Below, piece by piece: positions 12,290-24,379 of a stretch of DNA of 64,000 nt (positions are counted from its first letter, which is position 1; each line of letters starts with the position of its first letter). A model generated the notes under the pieces. That model saw only the letters and a list, made by a program, of their open reading frames with translations, was not told where the DNA came from and did no database searches. Both the position numbers and the translations under genes were made by a program. Source of the DNA: Takakia lepidozioides (Eukaryota > Streptophyta > Takakiopsida > Takakiales > Takakiaceae); assembly GCA_030704615.1 (NCBI GenBank), contig CM060734.1:4278001-4342000 (forward strand). Direction: 5' to 3'.

Positions 12290-12651
12290 TGCAGTTAGTC
12301 TTTGTGGAGCCTCCAATGAAAATTGAAGGCTGGTCCCACCCACATATATCGACCAAGCCTTGCCTCCGCACACTACCAGCTGCTGATTGCTCTCTCCAAT
12401 TAGGCTCTATGGAGCCTCCAATGGAGGTTGAAGAGTGGTCCCATCCAAATGTGCGTCACGTGCTAGTGGTGGATGATTTGAAGCGCTTCCTGCCTTCGAT
12501 GTGGTCAGCCATTGTTCAAAGCTTATCTGTACACACAGTTGCATTTCACTTCTCAGTGCTACGACAACTCTACCCAGATGGCATGAAGGTGCTATCTCTA
12601 TTTTCGGGCATTGGGGGTACTAGAGATAACCCTCCACATATTAGTGCTTGA
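12290..12651 (+). pseudogene. Captured DRM-type cytosine methyltransferase fragment, copy 1
   Basis: About 120 codons ending at a stop at 12651. The C-terminal half, SVHTVAFHFSVLRQLYP followed by VLSLFSGIGG, is the part of plant DRM (domains rearranged methyltransferase) proteins where the rearranged motif IX/X region passes into motif I, the S-adenosylmethionine-binding FSGIGG. The frame then runs into GGTACTAGAG, compatible with an exon end plus the start of an intron, and stops. The N-terminal half contains an internal repeat (EPPMKIEGWSHP and EPPMEVEEWSHP) that I do not recognise. Target-recognition and catalytic parts of the enzyme are missing, so this is a gene fragment carried by the repeat. 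A second copy lies at 26.12-26.48 kb. Confidence 0.65.
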
Positions 12652-13054
12652 CGAGGCCAAGGAGGATACAGATCAGATGTAGGGAATCTGTTGTTTCCGG
12701 ACGTGACATGGCGCGGACACGTCTGCGTTACATCGAGACGTGCGTCACATCTAGACGTCACATGCTGTTGGTGGAGGATTTGAACGTCCAAATGTACCGA
12801 CTACAATTATTGGCTATCCTGACGTAGCCTCCCTGGGACGGAGAGATTTATTCAACCTTGTTATGAAGTACAATGGGTTCAATTTCATTGTTGGGGGCAG
12901 TCCTTGTAATAATCTGTTCGGAAACAACCTCTCCGGAAACAACCAACAATAGCTCATCGAGCCGACACCTATTGTCCATCAAAAGTCCTGATCCATTCAA
13001 CCAAGTTGTCATTCCGGACGTGACGTGACAGTCGCTCTCATGCTATTTATAATA

Positions 13055-13640
13055 AGGAAATAAAGTGACCGCCCATTGACTGTCGTTATTTTTTTTTTAA
13101 TTTCAAAAATATTAAGCCACCGTCAACTTGTATTTTTAATGTCATATTGCTCATTTTCTATTTTAAAAAAAAATGAAGTGATCGCTATAATTGTAGTCGC
13201 ATCATATTTTTTTTTACCAAAAATAAAGCGACCGCCATTGACGGTCGCCAATTTTTTGAATTTCAAAAATATTAAGTAACCGGCAGCTCGTATTTTTAAT
13301 GTCATATTGCTCGTTTTCTATTTTTAAAAATATGAAATGACCGCCATATTTACGGTCGCATAATTATTTAAAAAAAAAATAATAAGCGACCGCCCATTGG
13401 TGGTCGCAGCTTTCTGTTATTCAAAAAAAATGAAGGGGGTGCCAATTGGCGGTCGCTTCTTTTTCTTTTTTGGAAAAAAACGCGACCGCCACATTGGTGG
13501 TCGCTTGTTTTTTATTTTTAAAAATATAAAACGACCGCCATATTTGCGGCGTCGTCATATTATTAATAATAGAAAATAAAGCGACGCCACTTGGTGGTCA
13601 CTGCTTTTTGTTAGTTTAAGAAATGAAGCGACCGCTTCTT
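13055..13640. repeat. GCGACC...GGTCGC hairpin cluster
   Basis: At least six units of the form GCGACCGCCA, a few bases, then GGTCGC, separated by A+T-rich linkers such as TTTCAAAAATATTAAG. Each unit is a small inverted repeat. The mirror cluster is at 17.87-18.44 kb. Such subterminal hairpins are typical of some plant DNA transposons, but no transposase is linked to them here. Confidence 0.75.
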
Positions 13641-13789
13641 TTTGTTATTTTATTTTCAATGGAATTCTCGGGTTTTTTTTTTTTTCTTTGGCACAATACT
13701 TAAGTTCTTGGACTAGACACTACGTGAACATTCATAGTGTGGGCTCCGTCGTGCACATACTATACAATAATTTTATATTCCAGAAAGAA

Positions 13790-15090
13790 CCAATTTTATT
13801 TTCTTCCATGAACTTATTGACTATTAGATATCCAATCATTGTTCGAGGAAAGCCCACTTCATGTGTGAAGAGTTGAAAAAAATACTTTGAAAACAAACAA
13901 ATAAACTATATTGCTTCATATATTGAAAGAACCAATTTTTCTTCATGAATTTATTGAGTATTAGATATCCAATCATTGTCCGAGGAAAATCCACTTCATG
14001 TGTGAAGAGTTGAAAAAAACACTTGAAAACAAACGAATAAACTACTTTGATTCATATATTGAAAAAAAATAAAAAAAATTCCATGAATTTATTTAGTAAT
14101 ATATCCATTCATTGTTCTACGAAAGCTATTTAGATATCCAATCATTGTCCGAGGAAAATCCACTTCATGTGTGAAGAGTTGGAAAAAACACTTGAAAACA
14201 AACGAATCAACTACTTGCTTCATATATTGGAAAAACCCATTTGTTTTTTTCCATGAATTTATTTAGTAATTTATCCATTCATTATTCTAGGAAAGCTATT
14301 TAGATATCCAATCATTGTCTGAGGAAAATCCACTTCATGTGTGAAGAGTTGGAAAAAACACTTGAAAACAAACGAATAAACTACTTGCTTCATATATTGG
14401 AAAAACCAATTTGTTTTTTTCCACCATGAATTTATTTAGTAATTTATCCATTCATTATTCTAGGAAAGCTATTTAGATATCCAATCATTGTCCGAGGAAA
14501 ATCCACTTCAAGTGTGAAGAGTTGGAAAAAACACTTGAAAACAAATGAATAAACTACTTGCTTCATATATTCGAAAAACCAATTTATTTTTTTCCATGAA
14601 CTTATTGAGTGTTAGATATCCAATCTTTGTCCGAGGAAAATCCACTTCATGTGTGAAGAGTTGAGAAAAACACTTGAAAACAAACGAATAAACTACTTGA
14701 TCCATATATTGAAAAAAACAATTTATTTTTTTCCATGAATTTATTTAGTAATATATCCATTCATTGTTCTAGGAAAACTATTTAGATATCCAATCATTGT
14801 CCGAGGAAAATCCACTTCATGTGTGAAGAGTTGGGAAAAACACTTGAAAACAAACGAATAAACTGCTTGCTTCATATATTGGAAAAACCAATTTATTTTT
14901 TTCCATGAATTTATTTAGTAATATATCCATTCATTGTTCTAGGATAGCTATTTAGATATCCAGTCATTGTCGGAGGAAAATCCACTTCATGTGTGAAGAA
15001 TTGAAAAAAACACTTGAAAATAAACGAATAAACTACTTACTTTATATACTGGAAAAACCAATTTATTTTTTTCCATGATTTTATTTAGTA
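13790..15090. repeat. Tandem array, mostly 168-173 bp units
   Basis: Eight occurrences of the TGTGAAGAGTTG box (about 13862, 14000, 14168, 14338, 14511, 14651, 14820, 14990) mark units made of TTTCCATGAATTTATTTAGT, AGATATCCAATCATTG, CCGAGGAAAATCCACTTCA and CTTGAAAACAAACGAATAAA. Two units are about 138-140 bp and lack an internal block. The mirrored array lies at 16.56-17.72 kb. Confidence 0.88.
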
Positions 15091-15270
15091 ATATATCCAT
15101 TCATTGTTCCAGGAAAGCTATTTTCCAAGAATTTGCAGGGACCAAAAGTACTTGAAATTCCATATCTCCCACCCCACAAGTCCAAAAATCATGAGAAGAA
15201 GCCGGTGCACCCCTACTATACAGATATCCAATCATTGTCCTCGGAAAGCCGACTTCATGTATAAAGAGTT

Positions 15271-15937
15271 GATGCGATGTTGCTTTCTGTGGGCGCTTCT
15301 ATCATCTAAATGCTTGGCCAGAAAGCTGACTCCAGCGTCTGAACAAACAACACTAGCAGAGCGCATTAATCAAGGTGTAGACACGTTGTGTTGCCGGTTG
15401 CATACATGCAAGAAATGTGGAAAGACAGAGAACAAATAAATTGAGAATATGTAGCTTGTCAAGTTATTTTACCACTAGTGTGAAGTTAGCTAGGAAATAG
15501 CTAGCTTTTATATATTGACATTTGGGATTGATCCAAGTGTCAATCCAGGGGCCAATATATGTTTGGGCACTTGGCGTTGTTATCTTCACGGCAGATCGCG
15601 GTGGGCTCATCTTTCTCGAGTTGAGCCTCACCGCGTCTAGCTATGGCGCCGTAGTGTGGATTCCCCATGGCGTGGGGTGCACTTGGCTCGACTTAATATA
15701 TGAGTGATGTTTTCATGTGCAAGTATGTGAGTTTGAGAGAATTTGTGTGCTTGTATCTTCCTTTCTTTATCATTCGAGAAAGATCAGCTCGAGTCTGTGA
15801 GTGCCAGGTTAAATAACCTGAGGAAAAAAATTGACCTTCACAATGGATCACAATTACAACACAATGCACATACCAAATACATTGCTCATACACATTGCAC
15901 ATTGCTAAAATACACCATACTATATATGTATTTTTGC
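15271..15937 (-). repeat. Inverted repeat arm A' (reverse copy of 11587-12253)
   Basis: Reverse complement of arm A, directly abutting the inner end of arm B with a 2-bp overlap. It continues without a break into segment Y. Confidence 0.9.
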
Positions 15938-16403
15938 ACATTGCACATTGCACATGAGGATAAAGTAGATGCCATAAATGCCAAAATGCCCTTGAATTCC
16001 CTTGCCCTAACTCCACACATACACCTAATGTGCCTTTGGAGGCTCACATAACAGCAATACTGGTATCAATACCAATCTTGTCCATTGATATACCAGACAT
16101 GTATGGTATATACCATAGTGTAGAGCAACGTATATATTGCCCCTAGTATGGTATTGCCCGGGTATTGGCCACCCTACCTACCATCCGAGTATGGTATAAA
16201 CTACCAGGTTGATATCAGTATTGATACCCGGGTTGGACCTATATACCGGTCCAACACTTGTTCACACATGGTCGCTGGAAATTTGTGGAAAATAGCAAAG
16301 TGGGCCTTCTTGGAACAATGAATGGATATATTACTAAATAAATTCATGAAAAAAATTAATTGAATTTTTCAATAGTTTTTTTCTTTGTTTTCAAGAGTTT
16401 TTT
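15917..16403 (+). repeat. Segment Y, direct copy at 25644-26123
   Basis: Rich in GGTAT/ATACC strings (for example GGTATATACC) and ending in a partial unit of the 170-bp array (TTGTTTTCAAGAG). The copy at 25.64 kb is in the same orientation, but there Y passes straight into the DRM fragment instead of into arm B'. Confidence 0.88.
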
Positions 16404-18857
16404 TCAACTCTTTATACATGAAGTCGGCTTTCCGAGGACAATGATTGGATATCTGTATAGTAGGGGTGCACCGGCTTCTTCTCATGATTTTTGGACCTGT
16501 GGGGTGGGAGATATGGAATTTCAAGTACTTTTGGTCCTTGCAAATTCTTGGAAAATAGCTTTCCTGGAACAATGAACGGATATATTACTAAATAAAATAA
16601 TGGAAAAAAATAAATTGGTTTTTCCAGTATATAAAGCAAGTAGTTTATTCATTTATTTTCAAGTGTTTTTTTCAATTCTTCACACATGAAGTGGATTTTC
16701 CTCGGACAATGATTGGATATCTAAATAGTTTTCCTAGAACAATGAATGGATATATTACTAAATAAATTCATGGAAAAAAATAAATTGTTTTTTTCAATAT
16801 ATGGATCAAGTAGTTTATTCGTTTGTTTTCAAGTGTTTTTCTCAACTCTTCACACATGAAGTGGATTTTCCTCGGACAATGATTGGATATCTAACACTCA
16901 ATAAGTTCATGGAAAAAAATAAATTGGTTTTTCGAATATATGAAGCAAGTAGTTTATTCGTTTGTTTTCAAGTGTTTTTTCCAACTCTTCACACTTGACA
17001 TGGATTTTCCTCGGACAATGATTGGATATCTAAATAGCTTTCCTAGAATAATGAATGGATAAATTACTAAATAAATTCATGGAAAAAAACAAATTGGTTT
17101 TTCCAATATACGAAGCAAGTAGTTGATTCGTTTGTTTTCAAGTGTTTTTTCCAACTCTTCACACATGAAGTGGATTTTCCTCAGACAATGATTGGATATC
17201 TAAATAGCTTTCCTAGAATAATGAATGGATAAATTACTAAATAAATTCATGGAAAAAAACAAATGGGTTTTTCCAATATATGAAGCAAGTAGTTGATTTG
17301 TTTGTTTTCAAGTGTTTTTTCCAACTCTTCACACATGAAGTGGATTTTCCTCGGACAATGATTGGATATCTAAATAGCTTTCGTAGAACAATGAATGGAT
17401 ATATTACTAAATAAATTCATGGAAAAAAATAAATTATTTTTTCATTATATGAATCAAGTAGTTTATTCGTTTGTTTTCAAGTGTTTTTTTTCAACTCTTC
17501 ACACATGAAGTGGATTTTCCTCGGACAATGATTGGATATCTAATACTCAATAAATTCATGAAGAAAAAATGGTTCTTTCAAATATATGAAGCAATATAGT
17601 TTATTTGTTTGTTTTCAAGTATTTTTTTCAACTCTTCACACATGAAGTGGGCTTTCCTCGAACAATGATTGGATATCTAATAGTCAATAAGTTCATGGAA
17701 GAAAATAAATTGGTTCTTTCTGGAATATAAAATTATTGTATAGTATGTGCACGACGGAGCCCACACTATGAATGTTCACGTAGTGTCTAGTCCAAGAACT
17801 TAAGTATTGTGCCAAAAAAAAAAAAAAAACCCGAGAATTCCATAGAAAATAAAATAACAAAAAGAAGCGGTCGCTTCATTTCTTAAACTAACAAAAAGCA
17901 GCGACCACCAAGGGGACATCGCTTTATTTTCTATTATTAATAATATGACGACGCCGCAAATATGGCGGTCGTTTTATATTTTTAAAAATAAAAAACAAGG
18001 GACCGCCAATGTGGCGGTCGCGTTTTTTTCCAAAAAAGAAAAAGAAGCGACCGCCAATTGGCACCCCCTTCATTTTTTTTGAATAACAGAAAGCTGCGAC
18101 CACCAATGGGCGGTCGCTTATTTATTTATTTAAATAATTTCGCGACCATAAATATGGCGGTCATTTCATATTTTTTTAAATAGAAAACGAGCAATATGAC
18201 ATTAAAAATATGAGCTGCCGGTTGCTTAATATTTTTTAAATTCAAAAAATTGGCGACCATCAATGGGCGGTCGCTTTATTTTTGTTAAAAATATATATAT
18301 ATGATGCGACTACAATTATAGCGATTACTTCATTTTTTTTAAAATAGAAAACGAGCAATATGACATTAAAAATACAAGCTGACGGTCGCTTAATGTTTTT
18401 GAAATTAATAAAAAAATAGTGACCGTCAATGGGCGATCACTTTATTTTCTTATTATAAAAAGTATGAGAGCGACCGTCACGTCACGTCCGGAATGACAAC
18501 TTGGTAGAATCGTACAATGTTAATTGAATGGATCAAGACTTTTGATGGACAATAGGTGTCGGCTCGATGAGCTATTGTTGGTTGTTTCCGGAGAGGTTGT
18601 TTCCGAACAGATTATTACAAGGACTGCCCCCAACAATGAAATTAAACCCATTGTACTTCATAACAAGGTTGAATAAATCTCTCCGTCCCAGGGAGGCTAC
18701 GTCATGATAGCCAATAATTGTAGTCGGTACATTTGGACGTCACGTTTGGACGTTCAAATCCTCCACCAACAGCACGTGACGTCTAGATGTGACGCACGTC
18801 TCGATGTAACGTAGACGTGTCCGCGCCACGTCACATCCGGAAACAACAGATTCCCTA
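16404..18857 (-). repeat. Inverted repeat arm B' (reverse copy of 12680-15272)
   Basis: Reverse complement of arm B, including the array (16.56-17.72 kb) and hairpin cluster (17.87-18.44 kb). It stops exactly at the LTR at 18858: the last bases ...TTCCCTA correspond to TAGGGAA of the uninterrupted site at 12680. Confidence 0.92.
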
Positions 18858-19584
18858 TGTCGCGCACCTCACTTCGGTAAACTCCCCCCCTCAAGTCATA
18901 GTTACTCGCTTGATGCGCGCGCCTAACTCCCAACCTGGCCGCCGGGCCAACTTGGAGCTTCGGCTGCTCACCGGGGCATAACGGTCCCCCTTTGATCTCC
19001 CAAAGAACCCTCCAACGATTTGGAACCAGCGGAATCCCCTTTGGTAGTTGGCAGTCCAGAACAGCTCCCCACTCTTGGGTCGCTTTCCGGCTCGCTTGCT
19101 TACTCACTAGTTTTTGGTCACCAACGGGCTTGAACCGTTCTCGGGGTTACTACTCCCTATATATACTTCTGTAGCTGTCCGCGGGGGTTTCACAAACAAC
19201 CATGCCATTTTATGGCGAACCACCACGAACACCCTCGACTCCCGGTGATGAGTCGCGGTGAGTCTTGGCCCACCCACCACGGCCCCAATGGACCGTGATG
19301 AGTCCCAAGACTCCCCATGACTCCCACCACGAGGTCTCCGCCCCAGGGTGAGTCATATGCCACCCCCACTAAGTCTCGCTAAGCTACCACCACCCCTTGT
19401 AGAGCCACCCCCACCGCAACCCGGTGTGCGGGGCTCCACCTAGTGAGCGCCTCCGCCTCCTTGAGTGCCTTGGGCACTTAAGGGTGCTTCAGCCCCCCAT
19501 ACCTATCGCTGCCACTGCCCCCCACCACAGGGGCAGCCCCTCTTGTGTCCCGACCCCCTGCCCTCAAGGCAAAGGGCCGCGACA
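18858..19584 (-). mobile_element. 3' LTR of chromovirus (inverted half)
   Basis: A 727-bp LTR in minus orientation with TGTCGC...GCGACA ends. It is nearly identical, in reverse, to 26513-27238, and the few visible mismatches suggest a fairly recent insertion. It follows the chromodomain end of the pol gene, as a 3' LTR should. The flank beyond it, read on the minus strand, begins TAGGGAATC. Confidence 0.93.
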
Positions 19585-20490
19585 CACACCCCTACCAACA
19601 GGGAGTCGATGTCCTCATCGGCTTGTCCATTTTGTGGAAACGAACATCCAAGTTGTGGCGTCCCACATCAAGGAGTTTGTTTCCGTACCATGGCGTCCCA
19701 TGGCAAAGAACCAAACCCCACACTTGACTCTACTCTCCACTAGCTAGTTCGGCCGACTTCCTCCAAGTCCCAGCCAAGGGTGGAGCCTCTCAAGCTCCTC
19801 CCAGTGCACTCTTCTTGACCTACTTCAAGGCCAAGGAACGATCCTCCCCGAGGATCGAATCGCCTTACTGCAACAACATTGCTTGCGACCGCTCATGATG
19901 CCGCTTTTGGCATCACCTTGAGCAAGGGTTCACCTCGAACCCTCTTTGACTAGGAAGATAACCTTGAACCAACCACGCGCCCCAATCACTACAATTGAGT
20001 CCGTCTTGGAATGTTGGCCTGAGGTACGGGAACACGCCGAAGCCGCACTACGACTTCGTCCCGAGGCTACACGATTATAGTCTGTGAACGGAAGCATGTA
20101 GCTTCCGCGTTAGCCCGCACTACAAGGCAACCCCCTCAGTAGCGCAGTTATAGTACGCGCATGCGCCAGGTGCGCAATAGCACGTGAACTCCTAAAGAAG
20201 GCGCAAGTTTCCTTGCCCCTTGGATGGGAGTCACCCGATTTCAGCACTGCGCAAACACACGATTAACCCAATTTACCTCTCCCACTTTTGTAAGCTAGCA
20301 TGCATTCTACACACTAGCCAACCACACCATGCATCACCATTCCAAACAAAATAGGACGCACAACATTTGGAACCCATTTCCTTTATAACAAATTTTTGTA
20401 CAATACAAGTTTTTGCATTCGGATTCCTAAGCTAGCTAAGGCGGGCTAAGCATGCATTTCCTCCCCCACGCTCCAAGGTTGATGTCCCCA
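19585..20490. other. Chromovirus 3' untranslated interval
   Basis: Interval between the chromodomain stop and the 3' LTR. No gene recognised. The purine-rich GGTAGGGGTGTG next to the LTR, read on the minus strand, could be an imperfect polypurine tract. Confidence 0.5.
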
Positions 20491-23152
20491 TCAACGCTTC
20501 TTCCGCTTTTGAGGTCGCCCTTCGAAAACTGCAACCGCCTCGGATGCGTTTCCCATTTCTGAGGCACGCACCCAATATGCCTCCACATGATGATAGCCCT
20601 TCCATTTGACAAGATACTCCGTTTCTCGATTCTTGAACCTCCTCGACTTAAGTATTGCCTCCACCTTGTACTCAAGTTCATTTTCATGATCCAACAGCAC
20701 AAGTGGCGGACGCAACACTTGATGCCGATTCGGACGCGCTTCATCTTTGAAGTAAGGCTTCAAAAGGGAGACGTGGAATACTGGATGCACCTTGCTATTT
20801 GCCGGCAGCTCCAATTCATACACATCCTCATTCATCAGTTTCCGGATGCGAAAGGGTCCCGCATACGGAGGTACGAACTTTGGACTCACTTCCGGGGATA
20901 GTCGGAAATTCTTGATGTTTAACCACACCTCCGTGCCTGCCTCAAACTTCACTTCCCTCCGCTTCCGATTCGCCTGCCTTCATACCGTTCCTAGCTTTGG
21001 CAATGTTGTACTTTGCGAGCTTCAACAAACGCTTGCGTTCTTCCAGTACCGCCGCTACTGCCGGTTTCTCAACGTCCTGGGCAACCCAACTTGTCAGCAC
21101 CATAGGTGCTTTTCCATAGATCAATACGAAAGGGGAAACTCCCGTTGCGGAGTGTTCTGTGTTATTATAACAGAACTCTGTCGCGTCTAAGTGTTCCACC
21201 CAGTCTGTTTGGTCTGCCGACACGTAATTCCGCAAGATCTGCTTCACTACGGAATTCACTCTTTCCGTTTGGCCGTCGGTCGTAGGTCGGAAGGCGGTGC
21301 TCATCTTCAGCCTCGTCCCCATCTTCTTCCAAAGTGCCCTCCAAAATTTACTCGTAAACTTTGGATCGCGGTCCGAGACAATATCCTTCGGGACTCCATG
21401 ATGCTTTAAGACGTGGGCGAAGTAAAGTCGTCATGTTTCCTGCGCCGTTGTCGTCTCCTTGGTGGGGATGAAATGGCCCATTTTACTGAATCTATCCACC
21501 ACCACCATGATTGCATCGAATCCTTTTGACAGCGGCATAGCAGTCATGAAATCCATCGAGACGCTTTCCCAAGTCCCCTCTGGAATCGGCAAGGGTTGTA
21601 CAGCCCCGCTTGCTTTTTGTACTCGCTCCGGTTTTGTTGGCATGTGGTGCATGTCTTGACATACTCCTCTGCCTCCTCCCTTAGTTTGGGCCAGAAATAC
21701 TCTTTCTTCAAGAGTGCCGCAGTGCGCTTGGCTCCGCCGTGGCCCGCAAGCGGGCTATCATGGCATTCTCTCAAGAGGCTATCTCTGATCCCTCCCTTCG
21801 GCACGTAGAGACGTTTTTGCTTATACCGGAGCAGTCCATTTTGCAAGTGGAACTGCGATTTAACCCCCATCCTCAAGTCCTGCATCACGGACTTCGCCAG
21901 CTCATCCTTCCGGCAAGCCTTCCGGATCTTCTTTTGGAGCGTCGTCTCGCCCCTGTACACCAACATGAGCTGCTGCTTTCTACTTAGAGCATTGGCCACC
22001 ACGTTGTCCCGTCCCGGTTTGTACTGGATATCCACGTCGAACACCGCCAAAGTATCTTGCCACCTAAGTTGTTTTGGGACAACTTGGGCTGCGTGGCAAA
22101 ATACTTCACCGTGACATTGTCCGTGAACACCTTCACTGGGTTGGAACCAACATAGTGGCGCCAAAGCTCAAGACAGTGCACCACCGCCTTCATCTCTTTC
22201 TCGTGCGTCGGCCACCGTCGCTCCACTTCATTCAGTTTCTTACTTTCGTAAGCCACTGGACGTCCATCTTGCATCAGTACACCCCCAATCGTGAAGTCCA
22301 ACGCGTCTGTATGAATCTCGAACGGACCATCGAACTCCGGGATTTTCAAGACTGGAGCTTCCGCCATCCGCTGCTTCAATTCAGCAAAAGCTTGGCCACA
22401 AAATGTGTTCCATGCCCAGACTTTGGATTTACACAGAAGGTCTGACAGCGGCCCCGCGATCTTGGCGAAATTTTTCACATACTTTCGGTAATAAGAGGCG
22501 AGTCCTAGGAAGGATCGCACTCCCGGGACCGAAGTCGGAGGCTCCCAGTCCAAGATTGCCCTCACCTTCCTGTCATCCATTCTGATCCCATCCTGTGTAA
22601 TCACATGCCCCAGGAACTCCACTTTTGTGACCCCGAATTCGCACTTTGAAGCTTTGGCATACAGCTTCTCTTCCCGCAATTTTTGGAACACCCTTTTGAG
22701 GTGCTCTAGGTGCTCCTCCTTTGTTTTCGAATACACCAAGATGTCGTCGATATACACGATCACAAAATCATCCAACCACTCCTGGAAAAGGCTGTTCATC
22801 AACGTGCTAAAGGTCGCGGGAGCGTTGGTGAGTCCAAAAGGCATCACCAAGAATTCATATGAACCATACCTTGTCCTGCACGCGGTCTTCTCCTCATCTC
22901 TTTCCGCCACTCGAATTTGATGATAGCCGGAGAGCAGATCGATCCGGTTGAAATACTTCGTTCCTGCCAACCGATCGAAAAGGTCGTCGATCCTTGGCAA
23001 AGGGTACCGGTTTTTTATAGTCACCTTATTCAAAGCCCTGTAATCGACACACATCCGCAGCGTCCCATCCTTCTTGTCTACGAATAGCACCGAGGCTCCG
23101 TAAGGTGACTTACTCGGCCGGATGTACCCCTTTGACATTAGATCTTTGAGCT
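20491..23152 (-). pseudogene. pol: Ty3/gypsy chromovirus pol: RT, RNase H, integrase, chromodomain
   Basis: Minus-strand 3' half of a chromovirus polyprotein. Reverse transcriptase starts abruptly at 23152 with [16 protein letters not shown]. It carries the YIDD active site (about 22741-22758) and the thumb segment [11 protein letters not shown]. RNase H has its acidic residues in [17 protein letters not shown] and KVFTDN. After a frameshift near 22.0 kb come the integrase HHCC zinc domain ([10 protein letters not shown] ... CTTCQQN), the core ([21 protein letters not shown]) and the GPF-type C-terminus. Integrase is broken by further shifts near 21.6 and 21.4 kb. The last ORF (20952-20491) ends in a chromodomain, YKVEAILKSRRF ... 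EYLVKWKGYHH, a methyl-lysine histone reader thought to steer integration into heterochromatin. The missing gag, protease and start of RT are at 26.5-29.1 kb. The non-retroviral sequence that opens the long ORF upstream (23639-23153) is joined in frame by the inversion. Confidence 0.93.
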
Positions 23153-23863
23153 GAGTCTTCTGTTCATTGCTTCTCCTTGTGGTGGCAGTTTCAATCACTC
23201 CTGCAATAGGCAAATCGTCTTCAGCAGCTCCCATCTTCAGTGCCTCATCCTTTGCCAGGACTTGGATTGTGCTCCATGCCTTCGCCAATGCCTTCTTCCT
23301 CAGCCTACTGTCTTGCCTCCCCTTTCTGAGTTTTCCTGGACTCCAATCTTGGGTTTTAATCTCATTTGCCACTCCTTTCTCCTTGTGGTTAATGTCTTGC
23401 TTTATTTTGCTGCTGCCTCCCTTTCTGTCTCCACTTTCCTTGTCATCAGAACTGCCCTTGTACTTCTGAGTTGCAGTCCTCCATAGGTGTTTGCAGCATA
23501 TTACTTCTACTTGTATTGTCCATGCCATCCAGTACAACACTCTACACCTATATCCCGGCTTCAGCTCGAGTTCAGGAGAATAGAGTTCAGGAGTGTGCAG
23601 CACTGACACCATATGTTTGACATTCTTACTGTCCGCCACAAATTCTTGAGGTCATATGGTCTCTGTTTTTGGGGACAATAGAATGACCACTCAGCACAAG
23701 AAATGAATGATGGATTTGAGATTGCATCAACAGATTCAGCCCAATGATTACAGTCTCCATAGTCCTCAAAAAGCATTTCTGGTGCAGGTAGGACACGTTT
23801 GGAGATAGTTGCATTTTTTGTTTGCAGAGCTATCACAATAGCATAGAAACTAAAAGGTCCCAT
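23153..23863 (-). pseudogene. Unrecognised coding-like segment fused to RT at the inversion junction
   Basis: Open minus-strand frames (23863-23561 and 23639-23153) encode a mildly conserved-looking sequence (DYGDCNHWAESVDA; then a Lys-rich, charged stretch) with no domain I recognise. The second frame passes without a stop into the RT. The RT start matches gypsy consensus only from KTQLKDLM onward, so the preceding 160 residues are foreign. They may be host or other-transposon exon sequence juxtaposed by the inversion. Confidence 0.4.
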
Positions 23864-24332
23864 CTACCTCTTGGTGGTTCTATGGAGGTCCTCAGGGTAG
23901 ATTTGGACGAAAGGATAAAATGTTGATTTCATGCAGCTGGCTTATGCTCCTGTCTATAGTCACAAAATGCTTCCATCTGTATAGCCAGGTTATTTGTAGC
24001 TGCAGGAAAGTAATATATATTCATCTCAAACGGTGGCATCTTGGATTAGAATGTACTCACAAGATAATGTTTGCCGTTGCCTTGTGGCCATAGACCCCAC
24101 GTTTAGTTCGGGCAGAACAAGAGGGAACATACACTACCTCTGTGAGGGGCTCCTCTAGAAAGCCCTTCACACAAGCATCAATCTGATGTGTGGGAGCTGC
24201 CCAAATATTAGACCCCTCAAGCTCAAGATTTTGAAAGTATGTGACTCCAACTTTTTTGTGGCCATATATATCCATATGATTGATTGCTACATGAACTTGT
24301 AGCTCATGCTCCTCATGTTGTACGGCTAAGCA

Positions 24333-24379
<47 letters not shown>

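Larger units (their letters stand above)
12680..15272 (+). repeat. Inverted repeat arm B (long foldback arm)
   Basis: This 2.6-kb arm matches the reverse complement of 16404-18857 along its length, with indels. In order it contains a TTTCCGGACGTGAC-rich stretch, the GCGACC hairpin cluster (13.06-13.64 kb), the array with a period of about 170 bp (13.79-15.09 kb) and an end segment with AAGTACTTGAAATTCCA. The outer junction preserves the sequence ATGTAGGGAATC, the empty site of the chromovirus that interrupts the other copy. Confidence 0.92.

Noticed and set aside
13790-15090. CRISPR-like regular array
   Set aside because: Whole units repeat with no unique spacers, the DNA is plant nuclear and no cas genes exist; it is a satellite-type array.
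15743-16051. 102-aa ORF with mirrored partner at 11494-11781
   Set aside because: Both are the same inverted-repeat arm read in one frame; no domain and repetitive composition.
13718-17790. CACTACGTGAAC at 13718 and its inverse near 17780, suggesting a CACTA transposon end
   Set aside because: The inverted similarity extends far outside these points (to 12680 and 18857), so they are not termini, and the next bases differ from the usual CACTACAAGAAA. No 3-bp duplication can be tested.
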